From: Megaleporinus macrocephalus
Taxonomy: Eukaryota; Chordata; Actinopteri; Characiformes; Anostomidae
Length of the DNA: 64,000 bases
Assembly: GCA_021613375.1 (NCBI GenBank)
Contig: CM038720.1
Coordinates: forward strand, 4,922,462-4,986,461
Direction of reading: 5' to 3'
Shown: piece after piece, positions 33,405 through 44,790 of the stretch
How the letters are laid out: every line of letters starts with the position of its first letter
Position numbering within the stretch: position 1 is the stretch's first letter
Program-made: the position numbers and the translations under genes
The notes under the pieces: model-generated
The model's input: only the letters and a program-made list of their open reading frames with translations
Database searches by the model: none
Told to the model about the DNA's origin: nothing

Positions 33405-34545
33405 ATTACAGAGACACAATACTTGGTTCAGACTCCAACCCCAGAAAGTCAAGACTTAAGTCAGACCCAAACCCCAGAAACTCATCAATTTATTCAGACC
33501 CAAACCAGGAGACTCAGCACTTGATTCAGAACCAAACCCCAGAAACTCAAGACTTGATTCAGACCCAAACCCCAGAAACTCAACACTTGATTAAGACCCA
33601 AACCCCAGAAACTCAACACTTCATTCGGACCCAAACCCCAGAAACTCAACACTTGACTCAGACCCAAACCCCAGAAACTCAACACTTGATTAAGACCCAA
33701 ACCCTAGAAACTCAACACTTGATTCGGGCCCAAACTCGAGAAACTCAGGACTTGATTGAAACCCAAGCCCCAGTGCCTCAAGACTTGATTCAGACCCAAA
33801 CCCCAGAACCTGAAGACTTGATTCAGGCCCAAACCTCAGAAACTCAACACCTGATTCAGACCCAAACCCCAGTAACTCAACACTTGATTCAGACCCAAAC
33901 CCGAGAAACTCAAGACTTGATTCAGACCCAAGCCCAGTTGATTAAAAACTTGATTCAGGCCCAAACCCCAGAAACTCAACACTTAATTCAGACCCAATCC
34001 CCAGAAACTAATCTCTTCTTTCAGGCACAAACCCCAGAAACTCAACACATGATTCAAACCCAAGCCTCAGTGCCTCAAGACATGATTCTGATCCAACCCC
34101 AGAACCTGAAGACTTGATTCCGGCCCAATCAGGAGACTCAACACAAGATTTAGACCCAAACCCCAGAAACTAAACACAAGATTCACACCCAAACCCCAGA
34201 AACTCAACACAATATTCAGGCCCAAACCCCAGAAACTGAACACTTGATTCAGAACTAAACCTCAGAAACTCAACACTTGATTCAGACCCAAAACCCAAGT
34301 GCCTCAAGACTTGATTCAGTCCCAAACCCCAGAAACTGAACACTTGATTCAGTCCCAAACCCTAGTGCCTCAAGACTTGATTCAGTCCCAAACCCCAGAA
34401 ACTGAACACTTGATTCAGTCCCAAACCCTAGTGCCTCAAGACTTGATTCAGTCCCAAACCCCAGAAACTGAACACTTGATTCAGTCCCAAACCCCAGAAA
34501 CTCAACACTTGATTCAGTCCCAAACCCCAGTGCCTCAAGACTCTG
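33405..34545 (+). repeat. 33-bp minisatellite, about 34 copies, open in frame
   Basis: The unit contains GATTCAGACCCAAACCCCAG and AAACTCAACACTT. Because 33 is 11 codons, long frames stay open: 33521-34117 (198 residues, repeat close to IQTQTPETQHL) and 34299-34571 on plus, and WGLGLNQVLSF-type frames on minus. The frame is broken by the same one-base deletion (AATCAGGAGACTC type) near 33505 and 34130 and by stops at 34118-34260. No promoter, splice or non-repeat coding flank supports a protein, so it is annotated as a repeat. Confidence 0.93.
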
Positions 34546-34585
34546 CTGTAGCAACATGCAGGCATCTCTGATGTGTAAATACCTG

Positions 34586-34590
34586 TTAAC

Positions 34591-34626
<36 letters not shown>
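34586..34626. repeat. (GT)n microsatellite
   Basis: Nearly pure GT run. A second, shorter one lies at about 34737-34759. Confidence 0.95.
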
Positions 34627-34627
<1 letters not shown>

Positions 34628-34639
34628 GGCATGTCTCTC

Positions 34640-35738
34640 CTGTCTGTTTACTCGCATCTGCTGGTGAAAGATATTGACTGATTGATAGGGGAGATTGTGA
34701 GGGAGCAGCGCCGAGTTGGAGATGTGTGTGGTGTTTGCATGTGTGTGTGTGTGTGTGTGAGAGGGAGGATTAATGCTTGCATACAGGCTGGAGCTCAGAC
34801 AGATGAGTGTCTGCTGTCTCTCTGATCATGATGATAACTCCCCTTCTACACACGGGCTCTGCTTTTACCACTAACTCCAGCACTATTTGCTTTGAGACCG
34901 GGGGAGATGTTTATTTTTCCCCCGCTCAGATTGCGGCGCCGTATTTGCGCTGCGTATCTCGCTGATGCGTGTCTAGGTTTACTCGGGCTTGCGGGCATTA
35001 AGTCCATCTTTACACACCAGCGAAGTCTCTATATGACACACGGAGACTGCTAACAAGCGAGCCTGCTAGCAGACTTGACATATCAGGCCGTTTTGTCGTA
35101 AATGTTTACAGACCGCTGCGATTTCTGAAGGGCTTTTAAGACACCATTTGATAACGTAATGATGCGCCCAGCGTGAGTGGTTTCGAAACATAATGCGCTG
35201 TCATAGCTGTGAAAAAGGATGTAGTAAGTAGGGGATGATTGGAATATCCAAGCCCGACGAAAAGCCATGAAAATCGCCGGGCCGCGCTGAGCCGCAGACA
35301 CGCAACATCAATACAAACAAATGTCAAACCTATCATGGCACCCGATTAAGAATAAAAATCACCATGACTATCTGCTCTTTTTATTTGCTTAACGCGTCAA
35401 CGCGGACCTCGTCTTTGGCTGACTAACTCTCGGGCCGCAGCCAGATGGCTGTACCGTGCTGCATTTTCGACCGAACCAAATTGAAGTCGTAATGGAACCA
35501 CTCCATGTTGGTAATTATCCTGACAGGCATCAGGGTGTGGAAAAACTCAATACAGTCCTCTGCATTCTCTGCGCATGAGTGGGTTCTTTTTATATCTAGG
35601 CCACGTTTATGGGCATCATTAATATAGCAAAGGCAAACAGATGTTCCGATCATAACATTTAATGTCAAATCATTTCTTACAAAGATGTTCATCTTCCACA
35701 CCAAGCAATATGCAGCCACTGGGTCGTAGGCAGATGAG
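34640..35738. other. unique island, candidate conserved non-coding sequence
   Basis: Positions 35060-35700 are single-copy and AT/GC balanced (TTGATAACGTAATGATGCG, GCATCATTAATATAGC, AACATTTAATGTCAAATC). No exon with splice sites could be supported; frames on the minus strand have no known domain. Confidence 0.4.
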
Positions 35739-35964
35739 TTTGTTGGGAATTTTTATGTTCCATAGAATCAGGGTAAAAGCATACAATTACATATGGGCCT
35801 GCTGGGCTCGCGGGAAGGTCAGGGCTTTGTGACCTCTGGCATTTGGGGCATTTATGAACTCTAGGCTCGAGAACAAAAACCTGCAAGGTTATCTTAAGAA
35901 CTTCTATTCGAGAACCACTCCACCCAGGAGATGATGACTTGGCCAGGTGTACCCAAAAGGGCCC

Positions 35965-36084
35965 AAAGGCCTATAAAAGACAATGCAGCTGAGACAGGCT
36001 TGAGACCAGGGTAGACCCGGGTCTGAGAGCTCAGAGAAATGTCGGTACCACAGTCCCAAGGCCTGTGACCACAGACAGGTAAGG
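35965..36084 (+). promoter_or_regulatory. promoter-like sequence: TATA box and following splice-donor consensus
   Basis: GCCTATAAAAGAC at about 35970-35982 is a good TATA box. About 100 bp downstream, ACAGACAG|GTAAGG (GT at 36079) is a strong splice-donor consensus. GC content rises over the interval. It could be the promoter and first non-coding exon of a transcript or part of a degraded LTR (TGTTGGGAATTTTTATG begins at 35739). No target duplication was found for an LTR. No coding sequence follows. Confidence 0.3.
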
Positions 36085-36239
36085 TGCTGTTTAAGTAGTG
36101 CGCTAACAAGCTTCTGCTATTAGCAGTAATGACTGTCTGGTGAGTGTGATGAACTTCCTAGTATTCCGGAGACTGCGACCTCTCGAGGTGCTGGGAGGAA
36201 GTGCTTACACCTATTACACCTTAAACATTTTGAGAATCT

Positions 36240-37179
36240 GCAAAACAAGCTAGCTATTGAAACACACAATAATTAGTTAAAGGAACTTTGCAACACATGT
36301 TTGAGGACTTCTCAGCCATGCCTACATTCTCAAGGCTCATAGGTTTGTCCTCCATTGGACAATTGAGTGAACCATCTCCCCATACTTTTAGGTCTGCTTG
36401 GTTGATATACACTCATTTTGTTGCCACTCCAATAAAAACAAATTCTTAATTTTGTCCCCAGACCTTCTATGGTATCTCTATTTGAACAAGACAGCTGCCA
36501 TTCACATTGTTTCAAAATTTCATAATGAATGGACCAATAGAAATGCTCCAAAATAACTTGGAAGGAATTCTGGTTCCTTATATTAAAAGTAAAGACAGAT
36601 TTTGTCCTCTTCTGTTAAGTTTCCATTTTAGAGATTCTTGTTTTTCATTGGACAGTGACGATATATGGTATCACTACAGCCTTGTACAGAGCAGAGTTCA
36701 TTAGTACTGCTAGTTTCCTGTTGGCTGCCTTAAGAAAATCTGTTAACACTATGCTTGATATGCTATGAATCATTATGACATAGTCTCTATTAATATGAAC
36801 AGAATGCAACATGCTGTGGATTAATTTAAGCTTAATTAATGTCCAGTCTGCCCTTTGCCTGGGCCTGTAACGTTAATGGCCCTGTAAGATTTTCAATTCT
36901 AACAGAGGGAAGGTACACTTATAGCATCCAGCCTTATTAGGTCTGCAATTAAAGTGGTTTTAGTTCAATGCTACAATGATGCAAGTAGAATTTAAAATAG
37001 TACCAATTTCTGATTCAAAAATGGTCCAAAGCCTCCTCCAGGACTGCTGTAAGTAATGGTTTAGCAGTCCCAAGGCTGGAACCTGAATTAGGAACTAAAT
37101 CTAACTTCACAAATATACTTAATGTTAATACTAATGATTAGATATGGTGGAGCTCCTTGGTGCACTCTCATTTGTTTGC
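36240..37179. other. unique sequence with an interspersed repeat fragment at 36525-36600
   Basis: Positions 36525-36580 resemble 12775-12830 (shared AATAGAAATGCTCCAAAATA-type phrase). The remainder is AT-rich and unrecognised. No gene seen. Confidence 0.4.
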
Positions 37180-37800
37180 CTGAACAGAAGGAATTCTGGA
37201 GGAGAAGGTGATTCTTGAATAGAAAGACGTCCAGATGAGAAGGTAGTTCTTGAGTACGAGAATGTTTGGAGGAGAAGGTTGTTCTTGACTAGAAGGGCAT
37301 CTGGAGAAGGTAGTACTTGAGTAGAAGGACATCTGGAGGAGAAGGTAGGTCTTGAGTAGAAGGACATCTGGAGGAGAAGGTTGTTCTTGAGTAGGAGGTC
37401 ATCTGGAGGAGAAGGTGGTTCTTGAGTAGGAGGTCATCTGGAGGAGAAGGTTGTTCTTGAGTAGGAGGTCATCTGGAGGAGAAGGTTGTTCTTGAGTAGG
37501 AGGTCATCTGGAGGAGAAGGTTGTTCTTGAGTAGGAGGTCATCTGGAGGAGAAGGTTGTTCTTGAGTAGGAGGTCATCTGGAGGAGAAGGTTGTTCTTGA
37601 GTAGGAGGTCATCTGGAGGAGAAGGTTGTTCTTGAGTAGGAGGTCATCTGGAGGAGAATGTTGTTCTTGAATGGAAGGACATCTAAAGAAGAAGGTACTT
37701 CTTAAGTAGAAAGGCCTTCTGAAGAAGGTAGTTCTTGAGTAGAAGGCTGTCTGGAGGAAAAGGCAGATCTTGAGTAGGAGGATGTCTAGAGTAGAAGGTA
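37180..37800. repeat. 35-bp minisatellite, about 17 copies (array 1)
   Basis: The unit contains GGAGAAGGTTGTTCTTGAGT and AGGAGGTCATCTG. About eight consecutive units between 37375 and 37665 are virtually identical, indicating recent expansion. Flanking units are more divergent (AGAAGGACATCTGG type). Phenylalanine/serine-rich minus-strand frames are repeat artefacts. Confidence 0.95.
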
Positions 37801-38879
37801 GTTCTAATATCTGCTGCCTTGATATCAACTAATATTTCAGTTCAGTTCAAATCTCTTTTCATCACATCAACATCATGTCTAACATGTTCTGTTTGTATGT
37901 TTCTCTCTTAACATCATCTAAACTAGTGCAGCACACCTCCTCACCTTCATCTCCTCCACTCTGTTCTTCACAACCTGCCTCCATCTGGGGAACAAACACC
38001 CTGAATTGGTACCCTACAATACAAAAGGTGATTAATTGAAAGTATATAACCTAAACCCACCGTTGAAGGTGCTTGATTTAAAAAAAGCGCTGTAGCTTTT
38101 TTGTTCACTCAGTATATGAGCTAATGATAAAAAGCCAGATGAGGACGAGCCCATGGACCACTGCTCTAGCCTGATATCATCCAGCCAGAAGCAGGGGAAG
38201 AGTGTTTATCTTTCCCAAAGTCCTGTACCGCATGGGAGTTGATGCAAGCGTTCAAGCAGATTTACTTAGAAGCCGGGGAAAACAATACAAACACAACAAA
38301 TGAAAACTGAACACAGAGACTGGAGAATGAACTCAAAAGCTGAGAAGAGAAAACACAGCCTTGGACTCTGACACCAGGCTCGCAAGCAACAGAAGCAAAA
38401 ACTACATAAGGAGGTGCGTATTTAGGCCAAGGTGACTACAAGTGAACTGGGAACGGATTGATTCAATACTCTTCATTAATATTTAGCTGAAATGTCAGAA
38501 TGTAACACGGTGCTTTTCAGCCTCTGATGCTGATTCCTCTCGGAATGTCAGCTTGGCAGTAGAAACTTGTAGTGTTGGGGTAGCAGGATAATATGATTGG
38601 TACATTGCATCACTCAGATGGATCTTGGAGCCTTCAAAGTAGAAGTTTCCTCTATATAGATTAAGCAGGTTTGTGCTTGCATGTAATTTTCTTGTGTTAC
38701 TTGTGACAGCTGAGATTCTACTGCAGCCGCTGGTTGGTTCATAGCTCATTTATCTAAAGATGACCTATCCTCCCCATTTGTTGCTGGTCAGGACAATAAA
38801 AGAAAACCAAACGACAGGTGGAGGTCTTTGGTTCTGAGGTTGACCAACAGGTTGAATCATAATACTTTCTTTAGGTGAG
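37801..38879. other. spacer between the two 35-bp arrays
   Basis: Mostly single-copy sequence. Positions 38697-38790 (GTGACAGCTGAGATTCTACT, then CATTTATCTAAAGATGAC) are related to 40684-40765 on the far side of the second array. No gene seen. Confidence 0.5.
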
Positions 38880-40678
38880 CATAATGTCATCTGGAGGAGA
38901 AGGTAGTCCTTGAGTAGAAGAATGTTTGGAGGAGAAGGTAGTTCTTGAGTAGAAGGATGTCTGGAGGAGAAGGTAGTTCTTGAGTAGAAGGGCATCTGTA
39001 GAAGAAGGTAGTTCTTAAGTAGAAGGCCGTTTGGAAGAGAAGCTATAGTTTCTATATAGAAGGATATCTGGAGGAGAAGGTAGTTCCTGAGTAGAAGGGC
39101 ATCTGGGGAAGGTAGTTCTTGAGTAGAAGGGCATCTGTAGAAGAAGGTAGTTCTTACATAGAAGGATATCTGGAGGAAAAGGTAGTTCTTACATAGAAGG
39201 TTATCTGGAGAAGAAGGTAGTTCCTACATAGAAGGATATCTGGAGGAGAAGGCAGTCGGGAGGACAGGTAGTACTTGAGTAGAAGAACGGCTGGAGGAGA
39301 AAGAAGTTCTTGATTAGAGGGATGTCTGGAGACTAAGGTGGTTGTCGAGTAGAAGGCCGTTGGGAGGAGAAGGTAGTTCTTGAGTAGAAGGATGTCTGGA
39401 GGAGAAGGTAGTTCTTACATAGACGGATATCTGGAGGAGAAGGTAGTTCTTCAGTAGAAGGTCATTTGGAGGAGAAGGTGGTTCTTCAGTAGAATGTCGT
39501 CTGGAGGAAAAGGTAGTTCTTAAGTAGAAGGCCGTTTGGAAGAGAAGCTATAGTTCTTATATAGAAGGATATCTGGAGAAGAAGGTAGTTCTTGAGTAGA
39601 AGGGCATCTGGAAAAGGTAGTTCTTGAGTAGAAGGGCATCTGTAGAAGAAGGTAGTTCTTACATAGAAGGATATCTGGAGGAGAAGGTAGTTCCTACATA
39701 AAAGGATATCTGGAGGAGAAGGCAGTTCTTGAGTAGAAGGCTGTCGGGAGGACAGGTAGTACTTGAGTAGAAGAACGGCTGGAGGAGAAAGAAGTTCTTG
39801 ATTAGAGGGATGTCTGTAGACTAAGGTGGTTGTCGAGTAGAAGGCCGTTGGGAGGAGAAGGTAGTTCTTGAGGAGAAGTGTGTCTGGAGGAGAAGGTAGT
39901 TCTTGAGTAGAAGGATGTCTGGAGGAGAAGGTGGTTCTTTAGTAAAAGGTCATTTGGAGGAGAAGGTGGTTCTTCAGTAGAAGTTTGTCTGGAGGAGAAG
40001 GTAGTTCTTAAGTAGAAGGCCGTTTGGAAGAAAAGCTATAGTTCTTATATAGAAGGATTTCTGGAGGAGAAGGTAGTTCTTGAGTAGAAGGCTGTCTGGA
40101 GGAGAAGGTAGTTCTTGAGTAGAAGGTCGTCTGGAGGAGAAGGTAGTTCTTCAGTAGAAGGTCGTCTGGAGGAGAAGGTGGTTCTTCAGTAAAAGGCTGT
40201 CTGGAGGAGAAGGTAGTTCTTGAGTAGAAGGTCGTCTAGAGGAGAAGGTAGTTCTTCAGTAGAAAGTTGTCTGGAGGAGAAGGTAGTTCTTAAGTAGAAG
40301 GCCGTTTGGAAGAAAAGCTATAGTTCTTATATAGAAGGATATCTGGAGGAGAAGGTAGTTCTTGAGTAGAAGGCTGTCTGGAGGAGAAGGTAGTTCTTGA
40401 GTAGAAGGTCATCTGGAGGAGAAGGTAGTTCTTCAGTAGAAAGTTGTCTAGAGGAGAAGGTAGTTCTTAAGTAGAAGGCCGTTTGGAAGAAAAGCTATAG
40501 TTCTTATATAGAAGGATATCTGGAGGAGAAGGTAGTTCTTGAGTAGAAGGCTGTCTGGAGGAGAAGGTAGTTCTTGAGTAGAAGGCTGTCTGGAAGAGAA
40601 GGTAGTTCTTCAGTAGAAAGTTGTCTAGAGGAGAAGGTGGTTTTTCAGTAGAAGGCTGTCTGGAGGAGAAGTAGTACT
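38880..40678. repeat. 35-bp minisatellite, about 51 copies (array 2), with higher-order repeats
   Basis: Same unit as 37180-37800, but more variable (AGAAGGTAGTTCTTGAGTAG, AAGGCCGTTTGGAAG). A block containing CCGTTTGGAAGAGAAGCTAT and CTTGATTAGAGGGATGTC occurs at about 39020-39370 and again at 39520-39860. The variant AAGCTATAGTTCTTATATAG recurs near 39550, 40034, 40314 and 40494, showing duplications of roughly 0.5, 0.28 and 0.18 kb. Confidence 0.95.
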
Positions 40679-40969
40679 TGCGGCAGCTGAGGTTTCACTG
40701 CTGCTGCTGGTTAGTTTCTAGGCTATTTATTTAAAGGTGACACATCATCCCCCTTTTCTACAGGTGATCTTGGTCTCTCAGGGGTCTTAATGAAACGTCT
40801 GACATGCTTCAGTTAAAATAGCACAAGGATGTACAGCACAGCTGCTTCTGCCCCGTATAACCAGCCCTGTTCAGAACAGCCGCTCTGACTGAAGACTCCT
40901 CCCTCCTTCATCTTATAGACATTCAACTAACAATCTATAGGTGTTAATGTTATTGTGGATTCTGCAGCA
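40679..40969. other. array flank, nothing coding
   Basis: Positions 40684-40765 repeat the 38697-38790 sequence in diverged form, so array 2 sits between direct copies. The rest is single-copy. Confidence 0.45.
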
Positions 40970-41935
40970 CTAATAACGCCAAGAACTATCTAGAACATTA
41001 ATATATATTACCTCAGCTGCTTGCATTGGCTAGTGCTAAATGGCAAAAACTCACTAGAACATTAAATTTCTGTTAATATATTACATCAGTTGTTATTGTT
41101 AGCTAGTGCTAAATGCCAATAAGTATCTAGAACATTAGATTTCTGTTAATACATTACCTCAGGTATAAGTGTTAGCTCGTGCTAAACAACAATAACTTTA
41201 GATCTCCTGTAATATATTTTCTCATCCGTTAGTGTTAGTGATAAATGCCAAAAAGTCTAGAATATTAAATCTTCAATATATTACCTCTTTACTGATAGCT
41301 AGTGCTAAATGGCAAGAAATATCTAGAACATTACATCTCCTGTAATATTTTCCCTTTAGCTAGTGCTAGACAGCAATGCTTGTCTAGAACTTGACATTTC
41401 CTGTAATGTGTACCTCAGCTGTTAGCATTAGCTAGGGCTAAGTGGCAAAATCTATCTAGAACACTACATCTCTATAAATTTATTACCTCAGCTGTTAGCA
41501 TTAGCTAGTGCTAAATGGCAAAATCTATCTAGAACATTACATCTCTGTTAATATATTACCTCAGCTGTTAGCATTAGCTAGTTCTAAAGGGCAAAATCTA
41601 TTTAGAACATTACATTTATTAACATATTACCTGAGCTGTTAGCATTAGCTAGTTCTAAATGGCAAAATCTATCTAGAACATTACATCTCTATTAATATAT
41701 TACCTCCACTATAAGCATTAGCTAGTGCTAAATGGCAAAATCTATCTAGAACATTACATTTATGTTAATATATAACCTCAGCTGTTAGCATTAGCTAGTG
41801 CTAAATGGCAAAATCTATCTAGAACATTGCATTATGTTAATATATTACCTCAGCTGTTAGCATTAGCTAGTGCTAAATGGCAAAATCTATCTAGAACATT
41901 ACATCAGTGTTATTATATTATCTCAGCTGTTAGTG
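40970..41935. repeat. 73-bp minisatellite, about 13 copies
   Basis: The unit contains ATTACCTCAGCTGTTAGC, ATTAGCTAGTGCTAAATGG and ATCTATCTAGAACATTACAT. The right half (41400-41935) is far more uniform than the left half. Each unit carries a 20-nt near-palindrome, TTAGCA(8 nt)TGCTAA, 18 of 20 positions self-complementary. Confidence 0.94.
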
Positions 41936-42249
41936 TTGTGTGTTTGCAAGCACTTCAGAGTCCCGAGTGTATGAAAAAGAAGTTTTTCAGAATAAAAATC
42001 ACATTAGCTATTAAAACCGGAACAGTCAGTCACACAATTAATAAAGAGTAATAATCACAGTATTTTACATAACAATAACTGTGTTAGAGTATTAATTTCT
42101 AATTAAAGTCCTATACACATTCCTTTAAGTTTTAGAAAGTAAAGTAGTGAGTAGGGAGATTACTTTTCCTATTTCAACATGTTACTCATTTAAATACTAA
42201 TTTATTATCTGTTTATTGAGTAACTAGCCATACTCTGGTAACATATAGG

Positions 42250-42944
42250 GTGTGTCTCAGAACCTACTGAGCTCCTACATAGGCAGCATTTTACGTCATA
42301 GTATGCGCTCCCGACATGTAGACTGTCCCAATACTTACATACCTTAAACATGCTGTCTACTGAGGAACCTTATTTAGTATAAAAGTGTAAATGGTGAAGG
42401 ACTCGTTACAGAGTTGATAATAAAATACTGTTTTGTGTGATTATATGACCAGAAACAGATTAAAACTCCAGAGAGAATCAAAATAACTCACATTTTAAAA
42501 CCACTTCACTGCTCCTAGATTAGCCTGTGTTGCATCATGGGATTGTCTTAGCGGCTGAGGAAGCGTTCGATGCTTCTTTAAAATCAGTTCTAAATAAGGT
42601 TTCTCAGTAGACAGCATGTTTAAGGTATGTAAGAATTGGGACAGTCTACATGTCGGGAGCGCATACTATGATGTAAAATGCTGCCTATGTAGGAGCTCAG
42701 TAGGATTTGAGACACAGCCTAGCGGATTTTTAAGCCTCGGGCTATTGTTTTGGATGCTGGCCAGTAGCTTTGCAACCAGCTCAACCACCGGTGGCGTGCT
42801 GCAGTGGGCGGGAACAAGCCGTGATGCAGTCTCTCTCCAACTAGAGCGTCTCAGTAATCTGTTTTATGAGGAGAGAACGCTGCTACTTACACAGCTGCTA
42901 CCTAGACAGCCTACTTAGACACTCACTAGGGTTTGAGACACACC
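42250..42944. mobile_element. rearranged foldback element with 127-bp inverted arms
   Basis: Arms at 42250-42377 and 42590-42717 are over 95 percent identical by eye as inverted repeats (CTACATGTCGGGAGCGC type sequence). Between them lies GTAAATGGTGAAGGACTCGT. Immediately after comes 42720-42944, the inverted left half of the related element at 52614-53213 (GCGGGAACAAGCCGTGATGC, ending GGGTTTGAGACACACCC). Relative to that copy this one reads right-arm inverted, middle, right arm, left half inverted. Non-autonomous; no transposase. Confidence 0.8.
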
Positions 42945-43900
42945 CACTATGGTTATTACTGCTTTGTATGATTGTTTACTTGCGTTTACAATGGTATTTC
43001 ACCCAAATGGAAGAAAGTGTTGTACACAAAGCAGTTATTATATTTGTAGAGATGAGCTCTGTTTGAATATTACCACACTTTGTAAACCGTGCATCATATT
43101 TATTGGACGTGGTATTGACTGCAGGTCCTGAAGGACTGGTGTCCAGCATAGTTCGGTGACTTCCCTGCTCTATCGCTCCTGCTTTGACTCTGTGGTTAAT
43201 TGTCAGGTGTGTCTGAGCAGGTGAAACATCTGACTGTGGCGGCGCGCGGACTTCTGGTCTAGGTTGACTTGATATCGATGGCTTGCTCACAGTCGGTGAG
43301 TATAAATCCATTCTTGTGCTTGCATGTAATTGGGACATAATATTGCACTCAGATAAGAAAAACCTTGAGTTTTATTGGAATAAAAGTTCTATTTAAAACT
43401 TGGTATCAACCGTTTGCTGCCTGGGTACAAATCCATTTTACATCCTTTGAGTTTGAATGGAATTAAGAAGTAAAGCTGCGGTGAAGTAAGCACAGAGTAT
43501 GTTATATAGAGTAGAAGCAGCCTTATAAAGAGTTTACTGAAAGTTTATGAAATGGTTAATAGATTTAAGATTCAAGAGTTTTTTATTATCATATGCACAG
43601 CAGAAAAGTTACACTGTACAATGAAATTCTTACTTTGCTGTTTCTCCATTCACCAATACATAAAGATAACAAAAAAGAAATAATGAAAATTATATACAAA
43701 ATAAATAAAGTTTAATAATATATTATAAGCTAAAGTAAATAAAATTAAGTAAACGTTTTTCCTTTTTTATGATTAAAAATGAAAAATAAAAGTTACATGT
43801 GCTTTTATGTGCAAGTATGAAGAGCTGCAGCCAAGTTGCAATAATGAGGTCATAAACCTTCAAAAAAATAAATAAATATAATAATAATATATTTCTTATA
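42945..43900. other. AT-rich sequence with an interspersed repeat-like stretch
   Basis: Positions 43565-43660 (TTCAAGAGTTTTTTATTATC, then TACAATGAAATTCTTACTTT) resemble a phrase common in fish retroelement 3' ends. The family is uncertain. Nothing coding was recognised. Confidence 0.4.
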
Positions 43901-44480
43901 GGCGGTGGTGTAGTGGTTAGTATGGTGGTGTAGTGGTTAGTACAATGGTGTAGTGGTTAGTATGGTGGTGTAGTGGTTAGTACAATGGTGTAGTGGTTAG
44001 TACGGTGGTGTAGTGGTTAGTACAATGGTGTAGTGGTTAGTACGGTGGTGTAGTGGTTAGTATGGTGGTGTAGTGGTTAGTATGGTGGTGTAGTGGTCAG
44101 TACGGTGGTGTAGTGGTTAGTATGGTGGTGTAGTGGTGAGTACGGTGCTGTAGTGGTTAGTATGGTGGTGTAGTGGTTAGTATGGTGGTGTAGTGGTCGA
44201 TACGGTGGTGTAGTGGTTAGTAGGGTGGTGTAGTGGTTAGTATGGTGGTGTAGTGGTTAGTATGGTGGTGTAGTGGTTAGTACGGTGGTGTAGTGGTTAG
44301 TATGATGGTGTAGTGGTTAGTATGGTGGTGTAGTGGTTAGTATGGTGGTGTAGTGGTCAGTATGGTGGTGTAGTGGTCAGTATGGTGGTGTAGTGGTTAG
44401 TACGGTGGTGTAGTGGTCAGTATGGTGGTGTAGTGGTTAGTACGGTGGTGTAGTGGTCAGTATCGTGGCGTAGTGGTCAG
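43901..44480 (+). repeat. 20-bp minisatellite, 29 units in exact register, derived from a SINE head
   Basis: Twenty-nine consecutive 20-bp units of TATGGTGGTGTAGTGGTTAG type, with no insertion or deletion across 580 bp. Variants are TACGG, TACAATGG, GGTCAG and GGTGAG. The last unit (TATCGTGGCG, TAGTGGTCAG) runs straight into the SINE body at 44463, so the array is an amplification of the SINE's 5' tRNA-like head. Unit junctions read TTAGTATGGTGG, close to a pol III A box (TRGYNNARNGG). Confidence 0.95.
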
Positions 44481-44790
44481 CACTCTTTCCTCACAGTAAG
44501 ATGATCTGGGTTGGATTCCTGGTCTGGGTGGTTCTGTGTGGAGTGTGTATGGTCTCTCCGTGCTTGAGTGGGTTCCTCCGGGTACTCCGGTTTCCTCCCA
44601 CAGTCCAAACACATGCATGTTAGGATCCTCATTCTAAACTACCCGTAGGTGTGAGTGAGAGAGTGTTGGCCATACGACCTGTCCATGGTGTACCCTGCCT
44701 TCACCCGATGATACTGGGACTGCCTCCTGCCCCCCTGTGATGCCGATTAGCGGGATAAAGAGGAAGATAGTGGATGGATGGATATTTAGA
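44463..44790 (+). mobile_element. tRNA-derived SINE
   Basis: Head GTGGCGTAGTGGTCAGCACT with an A-box-like region at about 44471-44481. The B box is GGTTGGATTCC at 44509-44519 (consensus GGTTCGANTCC). The body contains GGGTTCCTCCGGGTACTCCG, GTTTCCTCCCACAGTCCAAA and CATGCATGTTAGG, and the tail is GGATGGATGGA. This is the widespread teleost SINE architecture. The B box carries a G for C change. Its tail matches that of the LINE at 48532-49202, which suggests (inference) that it uses that LINE's machinery. Confidence 0.88.
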
